Positions 55,076-63,600 of a DNA stretch of 64,000 bases are shown here, in pieces. The stretch is from Bradyrhizobium cajani. Lineage in GTDB: Bacteria; Pseudomonadota; Alphaproteobacteria; Rhizobiales; Xanthobacteraceae. How positions within the stretch are numbered: the first letter of the stretch is position 1; each line of letters starts with the position of its first letter. The DNA lies in contig NZ_WQNE01000019.1 in the NCBI RefSeq assembly GCF_009759665.1, positions 62,001 through 126,000 of the forward strand, read 5' to 3'. The notes beneath the pieces were generated by a model. That model was not told the DNA's origin. It did not search any database and saw nothing but the letters and a program-made list of their open reading frames with translations. The position numbers were made by a program, and so were the translations under genes.

Positions 55076-56203
55076 ATGTCCACGTCCGCCAAGCGCTGCT
55101 ATTACGAAACCCTCGAAGTCGAACGCGATGCTGACGATTCGGTCCTGAAATCGTCGTTCCGCAAGCTGGCGATGAAGTTCCACCCCGACCGCAATCCGGG
55201 GGACAACACCAGCGAAGTCAAATTCAAGGAAATCAACGAGGCCTACGAGGTCCTGAAAGACAAGGACAAGCGCGCCGCCTATGACCGTTACGGCCATGCC
55301 GCCTTCGAGCAGGGCGGCGGCGGTGCCGGTTTCGGCGCAGGCTTTGCCTCCTCCTTCTCCGACATCTTCGAAGATCTGTTCGGCATGGCCGGCCAGCGCG
55401 GCCGCGGCGGCCGTGAGCGCGGCGCCGACCTGCGCTACAACATGGAGATCACGCTCGAGGAAGCCTTCGGCGGCAAGACCGCGCAGATCGAGATTCCGGT
55501 CTCGGTCACCTGCGAGCCCTGTTCGGGCACCGGCGCCAAGGCCGGCACCAAGCCGAAGACCTGCTCGACCTGCGGCGGCGCCGGTCGGGTGCGGCAGTCA
55601 CAGGGCTTCTTCACGCTGGAACGCACCTGCCCCGGCTGCCAGGGCCGCGGCCAGATGATCGAGGACGCCTGTCCGTCGTGCTCGGGACAGGGCCGGGTCA
55701 CCCGCGAGCGTACCCTCTCGGTCAACATCCCCCAGGGCGTCGAGGACGGCACCCGGATCAGGCTCGCCGGCGAAGGCGAGGCCGGTGTCCGGGGCGGCCC
55801 GCCCGGCGACCTCTACATCTTCCTGTCTCTGGCCCAGCACCAGTTCTTCCAGCGCGATGGCGCGGACCTGCATTGCCGCGTGCCGATCTCGATGGTGACG
55901 GCGGCGCTCGGCGGCGAATTCGAGGTGCCGACCATCGAGAAGGCCAAGACCAAGGTGAAAGTCCCGGCCGGGACCCAGTCGGGCCGCCGATTCCGCATTG
56001 CATCAAAGGGCATGCCGGTGCTGCGCTCGCGCCAGATGGGCGACATGTATGTCCAGGTCGTGGTCGAGACCCCGCAGAACCTCACCAAGAAGCAGCAGGA
56101 ATTGCTGGCCGAGTTCGAGAAGCTCTCCTCCGGCAACACCCAGCCGGAATCCGAAGGTTTCTTCGCCAAGGTCAAGGATTTCTTCGGTAATCGGGCGAGT
56201 TGA
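55076..56203 (+). CDS. dnaJ: Chaperone DnaJ (Hsp40)
   Basis: Co-chaperone that stimulates DnaK. The 375 residues show the J domain with HPD at residues 36-38, a Gly/Phe-rich linker (FGAGFASSFSDIFEDLFG), four CxxCxGxG zinc motifs (CEPCSGTG, CSTCGGAG, CPGCQGRG, CPSCSGQG), and the C-terminal substrate domains. Start ATG 55076. Separated from dnaK by 245 bases; it has no obvious promoter of its own. Confidence 0.98.
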   Translation: MSTSAKRCYYETLEVERDADDSVLKSSFRKLAMKFHPDRNPGDNTSEVKFKEINEAYEVLKDKDKRAAYDRYGHAAFEQGGGGAGFGAGFASSFSDIFEDLFGMAGQRGRGGRERGADLRYNMEITLEEAFGGKTAQIEIPVSVTCEPCSGTGAKAGTKPKTCSTCGGAGRVRQSQGFFTLERTCPGCQGRGQMIEDACPSCSGQGRVTRERTLSVNIPQGVEDGTRIRLAGEGEAGVRGGPPGDLYIFLSLAQHQFFQRDGADLHCRVPISMVTAALGGEFEVPTIEKAKTKVKVPAGTQSGRRFRIASKGMPVLRSRQMGDMYVQVVVETPQNLTKKQQELLAEFEKLSSGNTQPESEGFFAKVKDFFGNRAS

Positions 56204-56290
56204 CTCGTCTTGACCGTGCCGCCTCCGGCCTATACGTGTTTATGACCATTTTCTGACACGCCGCGTCCCGCGGTCCCGTCCGGTCCTGAC

Positions 56291-56890
56291 ATGCCATTGC
56301 CATCGTCCGCGCGTGCGTTGAAGAAGCCTCGTCTCGATGACGAGGTGCGCTTTCTCAGATCGTGGATCGAAAAACCGCTGCATATGGGCGCGGTGATGCC
56401 GTCGGGCAAGCTGCTGGCCCGGACCATGGCCCATTACGTCGATATCGACTCGGACGCACCGGTGGTCGAGCTCGGGCCCGGCACCGGCGCCATCACCTCG
56501 GCCCTGGTCGAGCGCGGCGTCGAGCAGAAGCGTCTCGTCCTCGTCGAATACAATCCCGGCTTCTGCGCGCTGCTGCGCGACCGCTATCCGCAGGCGAAGG
56601 TGGTGCAGGGCGATGCCTATCGTTTGCGCGACACGCTGTGGAACGTGCTGAGCGCGCCGGCCTCTGCCGTCGTTTCCGGACTGCCGCTGGTGACGAAGCC
56701 GATGCTGACGCGGCTGCGGCTCGTTCGCGATGCCTTCACGGCCCTGGCGCCCGGCGCGCCCTTCGTCCAGTTCACCTATGCGGTGGTGCCGCCGATCCCG
56801 AAATCGCTGCCCGGCGTGTCCACAGAGGCCTCGGAACGGATCTGGATGAACCTTCCGCCGGCTCGCGTCTGGGTGTATCGCAAGGACTAA
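56291..56890 (+). CDS. pmtA: Phospholipid N-methyltransferase PmtA
   Basis: SAM-dependent enzyme that methylates phosphatidylethanolamine toward phosphatidylcholine. The 199-residue protein has an N-terminal segment DEVRFLRSWIEKPLHMGAVMPSGKLLARTMA, typical of rhizobial/Rhodobacter-type PmtA, then the SAM motif VVELGPGTGAITSALV and VVSGLPLVTKP. In Bradyrhizobium japonicum the pmtA gene was found next to dnaKJ, so the location supports the call. 87 bases after dnaJ. Confidence 0.9.
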   Translation: MPLPSSARALKKPRLDDEVRFLRSWIEKPLHMGAVMPSGKLLARTMAHYVDIDSDAPVVELGPGTGAITSALVERGVEQKRLVLVEYNPGFCALLRDRYPQAKVVQGDAYRLRDTLWNVLSAPASAVVSGLPLVTKPMLTRLRLVRDAFTALAPGAPFVQFTYAVVPPIPKSLPGVSTEASERIWMNLPPARVWVYRKD

Positions 56891-56947
56891 TTCCGCCGGC
56901 GTCCTTCTTTGCGCGGCGGGCTCGTTTCGCCGAACGCATTGGATTGG

Positions 56948-57526
56948 ATGTCCGCACCCAAGATCCTGGTCATTCCCGGCTCGCTGCGCACCGGCTCGCA
57001 TAACGCGAAGCTGGCGGCGGTCGCGGCCTATGAATTCGCCCAAGCCGGCGTCGATGTCACTCGCATCTCGCTCGCCGATTTTCCGCTGCCGATCTATGAC
57101 GGTGATCTCCAGGCCAGGTCCGGCGTGCCCAAGCACGCCGTCAATCTCAAGCGCATGATGGGTGCGCATCATGGCGTGCTCTTCGTATCGCCCGAATACA
57201 ACGCCTCGGTGCCGCCGCTGCTGAAGAACGCGATTGACTGGGTCAGCCGCGTGCAGGATCCCCACGAGGCGCGTGGCGAGGTGTTCCGCAACCGAGCCTT
57301 CGCACTCGCCGGCGCCTCGCAGAGCCGGCTCGGCGCCGCCCGCGCGCTCCAGGCGTTGCGGCTGATCCTGACCTCCTGCCACGCCACCGTGATTGCCAGC
57401 CAGCTCACGCTCGCCTTTGCCCACGAGGCCTATGACGATATGGACAGGCTGAAGAACCCGGCCGACAGCGACGCGCTGAAGGAAACGGTGCGGCAGTTGA
57501 TCGACATTTCCCAACGCATGATGTGA
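56948..57526 (+). CDS. NADPH-dependent FMN reductase
   Basis: A 192-residue flavodoxin-like protein of the NAD(P)H-dependent FMN reductase family, with PGSLRTGSHNAKLAAVAA (phosphate-binding loop) and FVSPEYNASVPPLLKNAIDWVSR, the family's signature. ATG 56948; the frame is open upstream to 56909 but without similarity. It may provide reduced flavin to oxygenases or reduce quinones or chromate; substrate not determinable. Six bases before pyrF. Confidence 0.93.
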   Translation: MSAPKILVIPGSLRTGSHNAKLAAVAAYEFAQAGVDVTRISLADFPLPIYDGDLQARSGVPKHAVNLKRMMGAHHGVLFVSPEYNASVPPLLKNAIDWVSRVQDPHEARGEVFRNRAFALAGASQSRLGAARALQALRLILTSCHATVIASQLTLAFAHEAYDDMDRLKNPADSDALKETVRQLIDISQRMM

Positions 57527-57532
57527 GGTGAC

Positions 57533-58246
57533 ATGACGCCAGCCGAGATCGCCCCGAAGGACCGCCTGATCGTTGCTCTCGATCTGCCGAGCGTTGATGC
57601 CGCGGAAGCGATGATCAACCGGCTCGGCGACAGCGTCACCTTCTACAAGATCGGGTATCGGCTTGTTTATGCCGGCGGATTGCCGCTGGTCGGCAAGCTC
57701 GCCGACAAGGGCAAGAAGGTCTTCCTCGATCTCAAGCTGCACGACATCGGCAACACCGTGACGCAGGGCGTGGAGAGCATCACCCGGCTGGGAGCGACCT
57801 TCCTCACCGTGCACGCCTATCCTCAGACCATGAAGGGCGCCGTCGAGGGCCGCGGCAATTCCAGCCTGAAGATCCTCGCCGTCACCGTGCTGACGTCCTA
57901 CAACGATGACGATCTGCATGCGGCCGGCTATCGGCTCAGTGTTTCCGAGCTCGTCGAAGCGCGCGCCCAGCAGGCGCAGGTGCTCGGCGTCGATGGGCTC
58001 GTCTCGTCGCCCGAGGAGGTGGGTGCCTTGCGCAAGGTCGTCGGACACCAGATGCACCTCGTCACGCCAGGCATCCGGCCGGCCGGTTCGGCCAGCGGAG
58101 ACCAGAAGCGCATCATGACGCCGGGCCGCGCCATTGCCGCCGGCGCCGACTATCTTGTCGTCGGGCGGCCGGTGGTGGAAGCTGCTGATCCCAGGGCCAC
58201 GGCTGATGCCATCCAGGCCGAGATCGCAGCGGCGCTCGGAGGATGA
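57533..58246 (+). CDS. pyrF: Orotidine 5'-phosphate decarboxylase
   Basis: Final step of UMP synthesis. The 237-residue TIM-barrel protein starts MTPAEIAPKDRLIVALDLPS, with FYKIGYRLVYAGG, KVFLDLKLHDIGNTV (catalytic Asp-Lys-Asp) and the C-terminal DYLVVGRPVVEAADP. GAGGTGAC precedes the ATG. The TGA stop lies inside the start of a palindromic repeat. It is separate from other pyr genes, as usual. Confidence 0.97.
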   Translation: MTPAEIAPKDRLIVALDLPSVDAAEAMINRLGDSVTFYKIGYRLVYAGGLPLVGKLADKGKKVFLDLKLHDIGNTVTQGVESITRLGATFLTVHAYPQTMKGAVEGRGNSSLKILAVTVLTSYNDDDLHAAGYRLSVSELVEARAQQAQVLGVDGLVSSPEEVGALRKVVGHQMHLVTPGIRPAGSASGDQKRIMTPGRAIAAGADYLVVGRPVVEAADPRATADAIQAEIAAALGG

Positions 58247-58340
58247 TCCGGACCCGAAGGGCCGCGTTAGCGAAAAGTGTGCAGCGGTTTTCTCTCGCGA
58301 CAAACGCGGAACGCGTTTGCGCGGAGATCATGCGCAAATA
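58247..58340. repeat. Palindromic repeat, ATGATCCGGA/GATCATGCGCAAA family
   Basis: A copy of the family seen at 14421 and 24149: ATGATCCGGA at the left, then GCGAAAAGTGTGCAGCGGTTTTC, and GATCATGCGCAAATAG at the right, with an extra inner palindrome ACGCGGAACGCGT inserted. The left arm overlaps the end of pyrF. Confidence 0.87.
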
Positions 58341-58365
58341 GAGACCAGCAAAAGGGAGAAGAACA

Positions 58366-58668
58366 ATGGCAAAAGGCTACTGGATCGGGCGCGTCGACGT
58401 GAACAACGACGAGGGCTACAAGCCCTACATCGCCGCGAATGGTCCGATCTTCCAGAAATGGGGCGGCCGTTTCGTCGTTCGCGGCGGCAAGTTCACAACC
58501 GTCGAAGGCGCCAGCCGCAGCCGCAACGTCGTGATCGAATTCCCGGACTACGAGACCGCGATCGCCTGCTACAATTCGCCGGAATACCAGGCCAACATCA
58601 AGGTGCGCCAGCCGCACTCCGTCGCCGACCTCATCATCATCGAGGGCTATGACGTCCCGCAGCCCTGA
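58366..58668 (+). CDS. DUF1330 family protein
   Basis: A 100-residue protein of the DUF1330 dimeric ferredoxin-like alpha+beta-barrel family. Recognisable blocks are MAKGYWIGRVDVNNDEGYKP, FQKWGGRFVVRGGKF, ASRSRNVVIEFPDYETAIACYNSPEYQ and the C-terminal LIIIEGYD. The function of the family is unknown. AAGGGAGAAG precedes ATG 58366. Confidence 0.95.
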   Translation: MAKGYWIGRVDVNNDEGYKPYIAANGPIFQKWGGRFVVRGGKFTTVEGASRSRNVVIEFPDYETAIACYNSPEYQANIKVRQPHSVADLIIIEGYDVPQP

Positions 58669-59059
58669 AGACGGATTGTCACGACAGCCTATCCTCGGTT
58701 GATGCGAACATGATCCGCGCGGACAGAACGCGCGCGATGATGGTACGCAATCGAGAGACCGCCGCGGACAGTCCGCTCGCACTCACGCCGATATCGCCTT
58801 GACGGCCTCACTCGATCGAACGAGTGGGGCCGTTCGCGCCTGAGACGAAGACTGTCGCCGTCATTGGTCCACTAGCTTGCCGTATTCTTTTGTCCCCAAA
58901 TGGGGATTGCCGCACCCTTCTCCTTTCATCCAAGGTTGCTGGATTGGAGCCCACACCGATCGGTGATGGGTATCAAGCCAGACCCGAAATCTGCGACGTC
59001 CATGACGGGCCGCACGACGACCCGCGTCGCGCATTTCCATGCAAAATGGAGCGGAGATT
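58669..59059. other. Upstream region of the RTX gene
   Basis: A 391-base gap with no supported gene. It contains a degenerate repeat fragment (GCGAACATGATCCGCGCGGAC, about 58703) and a hairpin at 58804-58832, GGCC-T-CACTCG / CGAGTG-GG-GGCC, lying well upstream of the RTX gene. It probably ends pyrF-DUF1330 transcription and holds the RTX promoter, but no -35/-10 pair was identified. Confidence 0.45.
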
Positions 59060-60361
59060 ATGGCACTCATCAATGGAACAGCAGGCGACGATGCGCTGGT
59101 TGGCACGGCTGCGGACGACGAGATCAACGGCCTGCAAGGCAACGACACGATCGCCGCTCTCGATGGAAACGATACCGTAAGCGGCGGTCCGGGCAACGAT
59201 GACATCGATGGCGGTGCCGGCAACGATACCCTGGATGGAAATGCCGGTATCGATACGATCGACGGCGGCGACGGCGATGACGCGATCAATGGCGGCGCGG
59301 GCGACGATACGCTGAACGGAAATGCCGGCGTGGACACCATCCATGGAAACGCGGGCATTGATACCATCGATGGCGGAACGGGCGACGATCACCTCTTTGG
59401 TGACGCCGGCGACGACAGCATCCACGGCGGGGACGGCAATGATGACGTCCATGGCGGTGCAGGCGCCGACACCCTATGGGGCGATGCCGGCGACGATACG
59501 TTGAGCGGCGACGCCGGCAACGACGTATTGAACGGCGGCGACGGTAACGACGTACTTGCCGGCGGCCTCGGAGATGACACCCTGAATGGCGATGCCGGTA
59601 ACGACACGCTGAACGGCGGACTCGACAATGACCTGCTGAATGGCGGCACCGGTGACGACATCCTGAACGGTGGCGCCGGCGCCGATACGCTGAACGGTGA
59701 CGACGGCAACGACACTTTGCATGGCAATGCCGGCGACGATCTCATGGATGGCGGCGCCGGGAACGATACGATGTTCGGCGATGCCGGAGACGACCTGATG
59801 GCGGGTGGTGCGGGCAACGACACCATGAGCGGCGGTGACGGCGATGACGAACTCAGTGGCGGAGATGGCAACGATACGCTCGACGGCGACGCCGGAGACG
59901 ACACGCTCGCTGGTGGCGCCGGCGTCGATGTCCTGAATGGCGGAGATGGGGCAGACTCCCTGTCGGGAGGTGCCGGCAATGACACCCTGAATGGCAATGC
60001 CGGCGATGACGAGTTGGACGGCGGCAACGGCGCCGACGTCCTCGACGGCGGACTCGGCGACGATGTGCTGACGGGCGACGCGGGAACCGACACGCATAAT
60101 TTCGGTGACGGCACGGCGACCAATTTCGGCAATGATGAGGTCACCGATCTCAGTGCTGCCGACGGCGATGTCGTTCATGTCGATGCTCCGCCAGGCTTTG
60201 ATCCGGCCACGGTCATCGTGGACGACGACGGAACCAACACCGTGCTGGACTTCGGCTTTGGTACGATCCAGCTCGACGGCGTCTCGGGCGGCGCGACACC
60301 GTTCGAGTCGATCGACGACATCAACAACGCCGCCGGCTACACGGCCATCGAAGTCGTCTAG
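59060..60361 (+). CDS. RTX calcium-binding repeat protein, probably type I secreted
   Basis: A 433-residue protein that is nearly all tandem nonapeptides of the form GGxGxDxLx, from about residue 4 to 350 (some 38 units such as GNAGDDTLN and GGAGNDTMS). No catalytic or adhesion module is visible. The C-terminal about 85 residues (DEVTDLSAADGDVVHV ... LDFGFGTIQLDGV) lack the repeat and probably hold the uncleaved C-terminal secretion signal and a cap. No signal peptide. The next two genes encode a type I secretion ABC transporter and membrane-fusion protein. The repeats would bind calcium outside the cell. Start ATG 59060 follows GCGGAG. Confidence 0.9.
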   Translation: MALINGTAGDDALVGTAADDEINGLQGNDTIAALDGNDTVSGGPGNDDIDGGAGNDTLDGNAGIDTIDGGDGDDAINGGAGDDTLNGNAGVDTIHGNAGIDTIDGGTGDDHLFGDAGDDSIHGGDGNDDVHGGAGADTLWGDAGDDTLSGDAGNDVLNGGDGNDVLAGGLGDDTLNGDAGNDTLNGGLDNDLLNGGTGDDILNGGAGADTLNGDDGNDTLHGNAGDDLMDGGAGNDTMFGDAGDDLMAGGAGNDTMSGGDGDDELSGGDGNDTLDGDAGDDTLAGGAGVDVLNGGDGADSLSGGAGNDTLNGNAGDDELDGGNGADVLDGGLGDDVLTGDAGTDTHNFGDGTATNFGNDEVTDLSAADGDVVHVDAPPGFDPATVIVDDDGTNTVLDFGFGTIQLDGVSGGATPFESIDDINNAAGYTAIEVV

Positions 60362-60372
60362 CGACGGCCAGC

Positions 60373-60400
60373 GGTGGGGCGGCTGTCAGGCCGCCCCACC
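60373..60400 (+). terminator. Hairpin after the RTX gene
   Basis: A perfect 11-base stem GGTGGGGCGGC / GCCGCCCCACC with a 6-base loop, 11 bases after the RTX stop. It is followed by CTCTGCGTGTTTTC, only a weak T run. It could be a terminator or partial attenuator between the RTX gene and the transporter genes. Confidence 0.8.
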
Positions 60401-60438
60401 CTCTGCGTGTTTTCAGTCAGTGATAGTGCCGGCCAATT

Positions 60439-62202
60439 ATGTATTCGCGTAACCGTCGTGCGATCCCAGCCTCTGGCCCGAGATCGCTGATGAACTTGAT
60501 TCCGGGACGATCCGCACTGGTGTGGATCGTGTGCTTCAGCGTGTCCGTGAATCTGTTGCTGCTGGTGGTACCTTTCTATTCCATCGAAGTGTTCGACCGT
60601 GTGCTCAGCAGTGGTAGCGTTGAGACGCTTGTCGGCCTCACCGTCATCGCCGTAGGCGCTCTCGCCTTCAGCGCCGCCTTCGACACGTTTCGTAACCGGC
60701 TGTTGAGCCGGTTCGCCGTTGGGTTCGAGCACTGCCTCGCTCCGATCATCCTTGAAGGCAGCATCATAGGCACGGCGCCGGGCGATGGCAGGCCGCACGA
60801 TCTCGTCAGGCTTCGCGAGTTGAGGAGTTTCCTGTCGAGCGGAACGGTCACATCGCTGATAGATGCTCCCTTCCTCCCCGTGTTCATACTCATCCTATAC
60901 TTCCTGCATCCCTGGTATGGCGTCATAGCCTTGATCGGGGTGGGAGTGCTCTTGGCGATGGGTGCTGCTAGCCACTGGATTGCGCGGCGGGAAATCGCGC
61001 AGGCTTCGCAGGCCGCGTTGCAGACGCAGGCGATGCTCGATGGAATCGTCCGACACTCCAGAGTGGTGCAGGCGATGGGCTGGACCCGAGCCGCCATCCG
61101 CGCGTTCATGAGCCTCAATGACGAAGCCCTGTCGCCGGTCGTGCGGGCCAGCGAACGCATCTACACAATCACGGCCGCCGCGCGAATGGTCAGAACCATC
61201 CTCCAGATTGCCGCGATCGGCGTCGGTGCCTGGCTCGTGCTTCAGAACGAGGTGCTGTCCGGAAGTCTGATCGCGAGTTCAATCCTGATCGCTCGCACAT
61301 TGCAGCCCATGGAAGGGTTGGTCTCGGCTTGGCGCGCGCTGACATCGGCGCAGGACGCCTGGACCCAGGTCAGCAACGCCGCGGCGCCGGTTCTTGCGCG
61401 TGCGCAAAAGACGTTGCTGCCGCCGCCATCCGGCCTTCTCGAGGTCGAACGGGTGACGTTTCGGATTGGCGAGACGCCGCGTCCCATTCTCGCGGGCATA
61501 TCATTTCGATGCCGGCCTTCCGAACTTGTCGTCGTGATCGGACCGACCGGCGCTGGAAAATCCACATTGCTGCGCTTGATGGCAGGCCTCGAGCGGCCGA
61601 GCAGCGGTACGATCCGGTTGGACCACGCAGCGCTCCATACCTGGGATCCCGACCAGCTCGGACAATTCGTCGGCTATCTTCCCCAGGACGTGCAGCTCCT
61701 GGGTGGGACGGTGGCCGAAGCCATTGCCGGGTTCGACGAATGCGCACGCGACGAGGCGATCGTCGCCGCAGCCATGCTCGCGCAGGCGCATGAAATGATC
61801 CTGTCGCTTCCGGCTGGCTACCAGACCGAGATCGGCCGCGACGGCAGCAGGCTGTCCGGTGGCCAGCGTCAGCGCATCGGTCTTGCACGCGCCTTTTTCG
61901 GCGATCGCAAATTGATCCTGTTGGATGAGCCCAACGCCAATCTCGACCCGGACGGCGAAGAAGCGTTGTGCTCCGCCATTCAATCAGCCAAAGCCCGCGG
62001 CGCAGCATCGGTGATCGTGACCCATCGGCCGCGCCTCCTGACCATCGCCGATGCCGTGCTCCTCTTGAGGGACGGCAAACAGGTCACCTTCGGGTCGCCA
62101 TATGAGGTTCTTCGCACCCAGCGGCCCGCACCGGTACCGAGTCCGTCCGTGCTCCCTCGCAACGAACCTCACAAGCTGGCGGCGAGGAGGGGACTCCCAT
62201 GA
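60439..62202 (+). CDS. Type I secretion ABC transporter (permease/ATPase)
   Basis: A 587-residue inner-membrane ABC half-transporter of the PrtD/AprD type. The N-terminal half has about six hydrophobic segments (ALVWIVCFSVSVNLLLLVVPF to VGAWLVLQNEVLSG). The ATPase domain has Walker A GPTGAGKSTLLRL at residues 368-376, signature LSGGQRQRIGLARAF and Walker B LILLDEPNANLD. It lacks an N-terminal C39 peptidase-like domain, so its substrates use C-terminal signals. Start ATG 60439. It overlaps the next gene by four bases. The genomic neighbour RTX protein is the likely substrate. Confidence 0.95.
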   Translation: MYSRNRRAIPASGPRSLMNLIPGRSALVWIVCFSVSVNLLLLVVPFYSIEVFDRVLSSGSVETLVGLTVIAVGALAFSAAFDTFRNRLLSRFAVGFEHCLAPIILEGSIIGTAPGDGRPHDLVRLRELRSFLSSGTVTSLIDAPFLPVFILILYFLHPWYGVIALIGVGVLLAMGAASHWIARREIAQASQAALQTQAMLDGIVRHSRVVQAMGWTRAAIRAFMSLNDEALSPVVRASERIYTITAAARMVRTILQIAAIGVGAWLVLQNEVLSGSLIASSILIARTLQPMEGLVSAWRALTSAQDAWTQVSNAAAPVLARAQKTLLPPPSGLLEVERVTFRIGETPRPILAGISFRCRPSELVVVIGPTGAGKSTLLRLMAGLERPSSGTIRLDHAALHTWDPDQLGQFVGYLPQDVQLLGGTVAEAIAGFDECARDEAIVAAAMLAQAHEMILSLPAGYQTEIGRDGSRLSGGQRQRIGLARAFFGDRKLILLDEPNANLDPDGEEALCSAIQSAKARGAASVIVTHRPRLLTIADAVLLLRDGKQVTFGSPYEVLRTQRPAPVPSPSVLPRNEPHKLAARRGLP

Positions 62203-63563
62203 CGCAGACCGGTCATGCCATCGCAATCTCCGCGCCTGTTGCCGGCCTCCGGTCGAGGACGTCGCCGATCGAGCGACCGCGATCCGACATGCGACGCATC
62301 ATCGCCTGGGGCTGCGTGTTGCTCGTCCTGCAATTTTGCGGCTTCGGCTTATGGGCAACCACCGTTCCGCTCCGCGGCGCCGTCGTGGCACCAGGATTCA
62401 TCAAGGTCCATTCAAAGCGCAAGGCGGTGCAACACCTGGAAGGCGGAATCATCAAATCGATCTATGTCCGCGAGAATGATCACGTCGAGGCCGGGCAACT
62501 CATTGCGCGGCTCGACACCGCGCAGATCGAAGGGACACTTGGTTCTCTCGAAACGAAGTTCTTTGCGGACCTGGCGATGGAAGCCCGGCTGGCGGCGGAG
62601 CAAGAGGCCGCGAAGTCAATCCGGTTTCCGGACGAATTGCGGGATAATGCGAACCGTCTCTCCGCACGCATCGCCATTCAAACCCAGCAGGCTGAATTTG
62701 CCGCGCGACTGGCCGCGATCGAAAACGAGCGCAAGGTGATCGATCAGCAAATACTGCAGAACGCGGACGCCATCCGCGGCCTGGAGAGCAACACTCAAGG
62801 GCTGCAACAGCAACTCAAACTGTTGCGGGAAGAGATAGCCGACACGAGCCATCTCCTGGCAAAAGGTCTCGCCCGGAAACCACGGTTGTTGGCGTTGCAA
62901 CGTGCTGAAGCGGAGGCCGCCGGACAGGTCGACCGCAATGCCGCATCAATTTCGCAGATGCAGGGCAAGATCTCGGAGTTGCAGGACCGACGTATGCAAC
63001 TGGGATTCAACCAAAGTCAGGATATCGCCAAGCAGCGGCACGCGACGAGCGAGGAAATCGGCGACCTCAGACATCGAATTGCCGCGTTGCGTGCCCAGCT
63101 TGTCCGGTCTGAATTGCGTGCCCCTGAAAGTGGAAGGATTGTCGGCCTCAACAGCAGGGATCTCAATGCCGTGCTTGGACCTCGCGAAACCCTTATGGAA
63201 ATCGTTCCTACGCAAGATCGGCTAGTCATCGAGGCGACATTGAAGCCTGCCGATCGAGAGGAGGTCCATGTCGGACAGATGGCGCGTGTGCGCGTTCACG
63301 CGCTGAACATTCGTCGCCGGCCGATGCTCGAGGGACGGGTCGTCGGTGTTGCGGCAGACGCACTGACCGACAGCCGTTCCGGCGTGAGCTCCTATCTGGC
63401 CGAGATTGAGCTGGACCCCAACGCGCCGACGGCCTCCTACATCCCGACATTGATGCCTGGAATGCCGGTCGAGATATTTGTCGAGACAGGGGAACGAACT
63501 TTTGCGGAATATCTTTTGCAGCCGATGACGCTACGGATCAACCGTGCGTTCAGGGAGAATTAA
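62199..63563 (+). CDS. HlyD-family membrane-fusion protein of type I secretion
   Basis: A 454-residue periplasmic adaptor. A membrane segment at about residues 30-52 (RIIAWGCVLLVLQFCGFGLWA) is followed by a lipoyl/beta-barrel half motif (AVQHLEGGIIKSIYVRENDHVEAGQLIARLD), a long coiled coil (about residues 95-300, many QTQQAEFAARL-type heptads) and a C-terminal barrel with VVGVAADALTDSRSG and the PrtE-type end GERTFAEYLLQPMTLRINRAFREN. It should bridge the transporter and an outer-membrane TolC-type protein, which is not in this window. Confidence 0.95.
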   Translation: MTQTGHAIAISAPVAGLRSRTSPIERPRSDMRRIIAWGCVLLVLQFCGFGLWATTVPLRGAVVAPGFIKVHSKRKAVQHLEGGIIKSIYVRENDHVEAGQLIARLDTAQIEGTLGSLETKFFADLAMEARLAAEQEAAKSIRFPDELRDNANRLSARIAIQTQQAEFAARLAAIENERKVIDQQILQNADAIRGLESNTQGLQQQLKLLREEIADTSHLLAKGLARKPRLLALQRAEAEAAGQVDRNAASISQMQGKISELQDRRMQLGFNQSQDIAKQRHATSEEIGDLRHRIAALRAQLVRSELRAPESGRIVGLNSRDLNAVLGPRETLMEIVPTQDRLVIEATLKPADREEVHVGQMARVRVHALNIRRRPMLEGRVVGVAADALTDSRSGVSSYLAEIELDPNAPTASYIPTLMPGMPVEIFVETGERTFAEYLLQPMTLRINRAFREN

Positions 63564-63600
63564 GCGCTGGGACGGGGGCGGGCCCACGACGGAGGTGACC

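Noticed and set aside
59060..60100. Tandem repeats suggesting a CRISPR array or microsatellite
   Set aside because: The 27-base periodicity encodes RTX nonapeptides in a continuous frame with variable third bases; there are no constant repeats with unique spacers.
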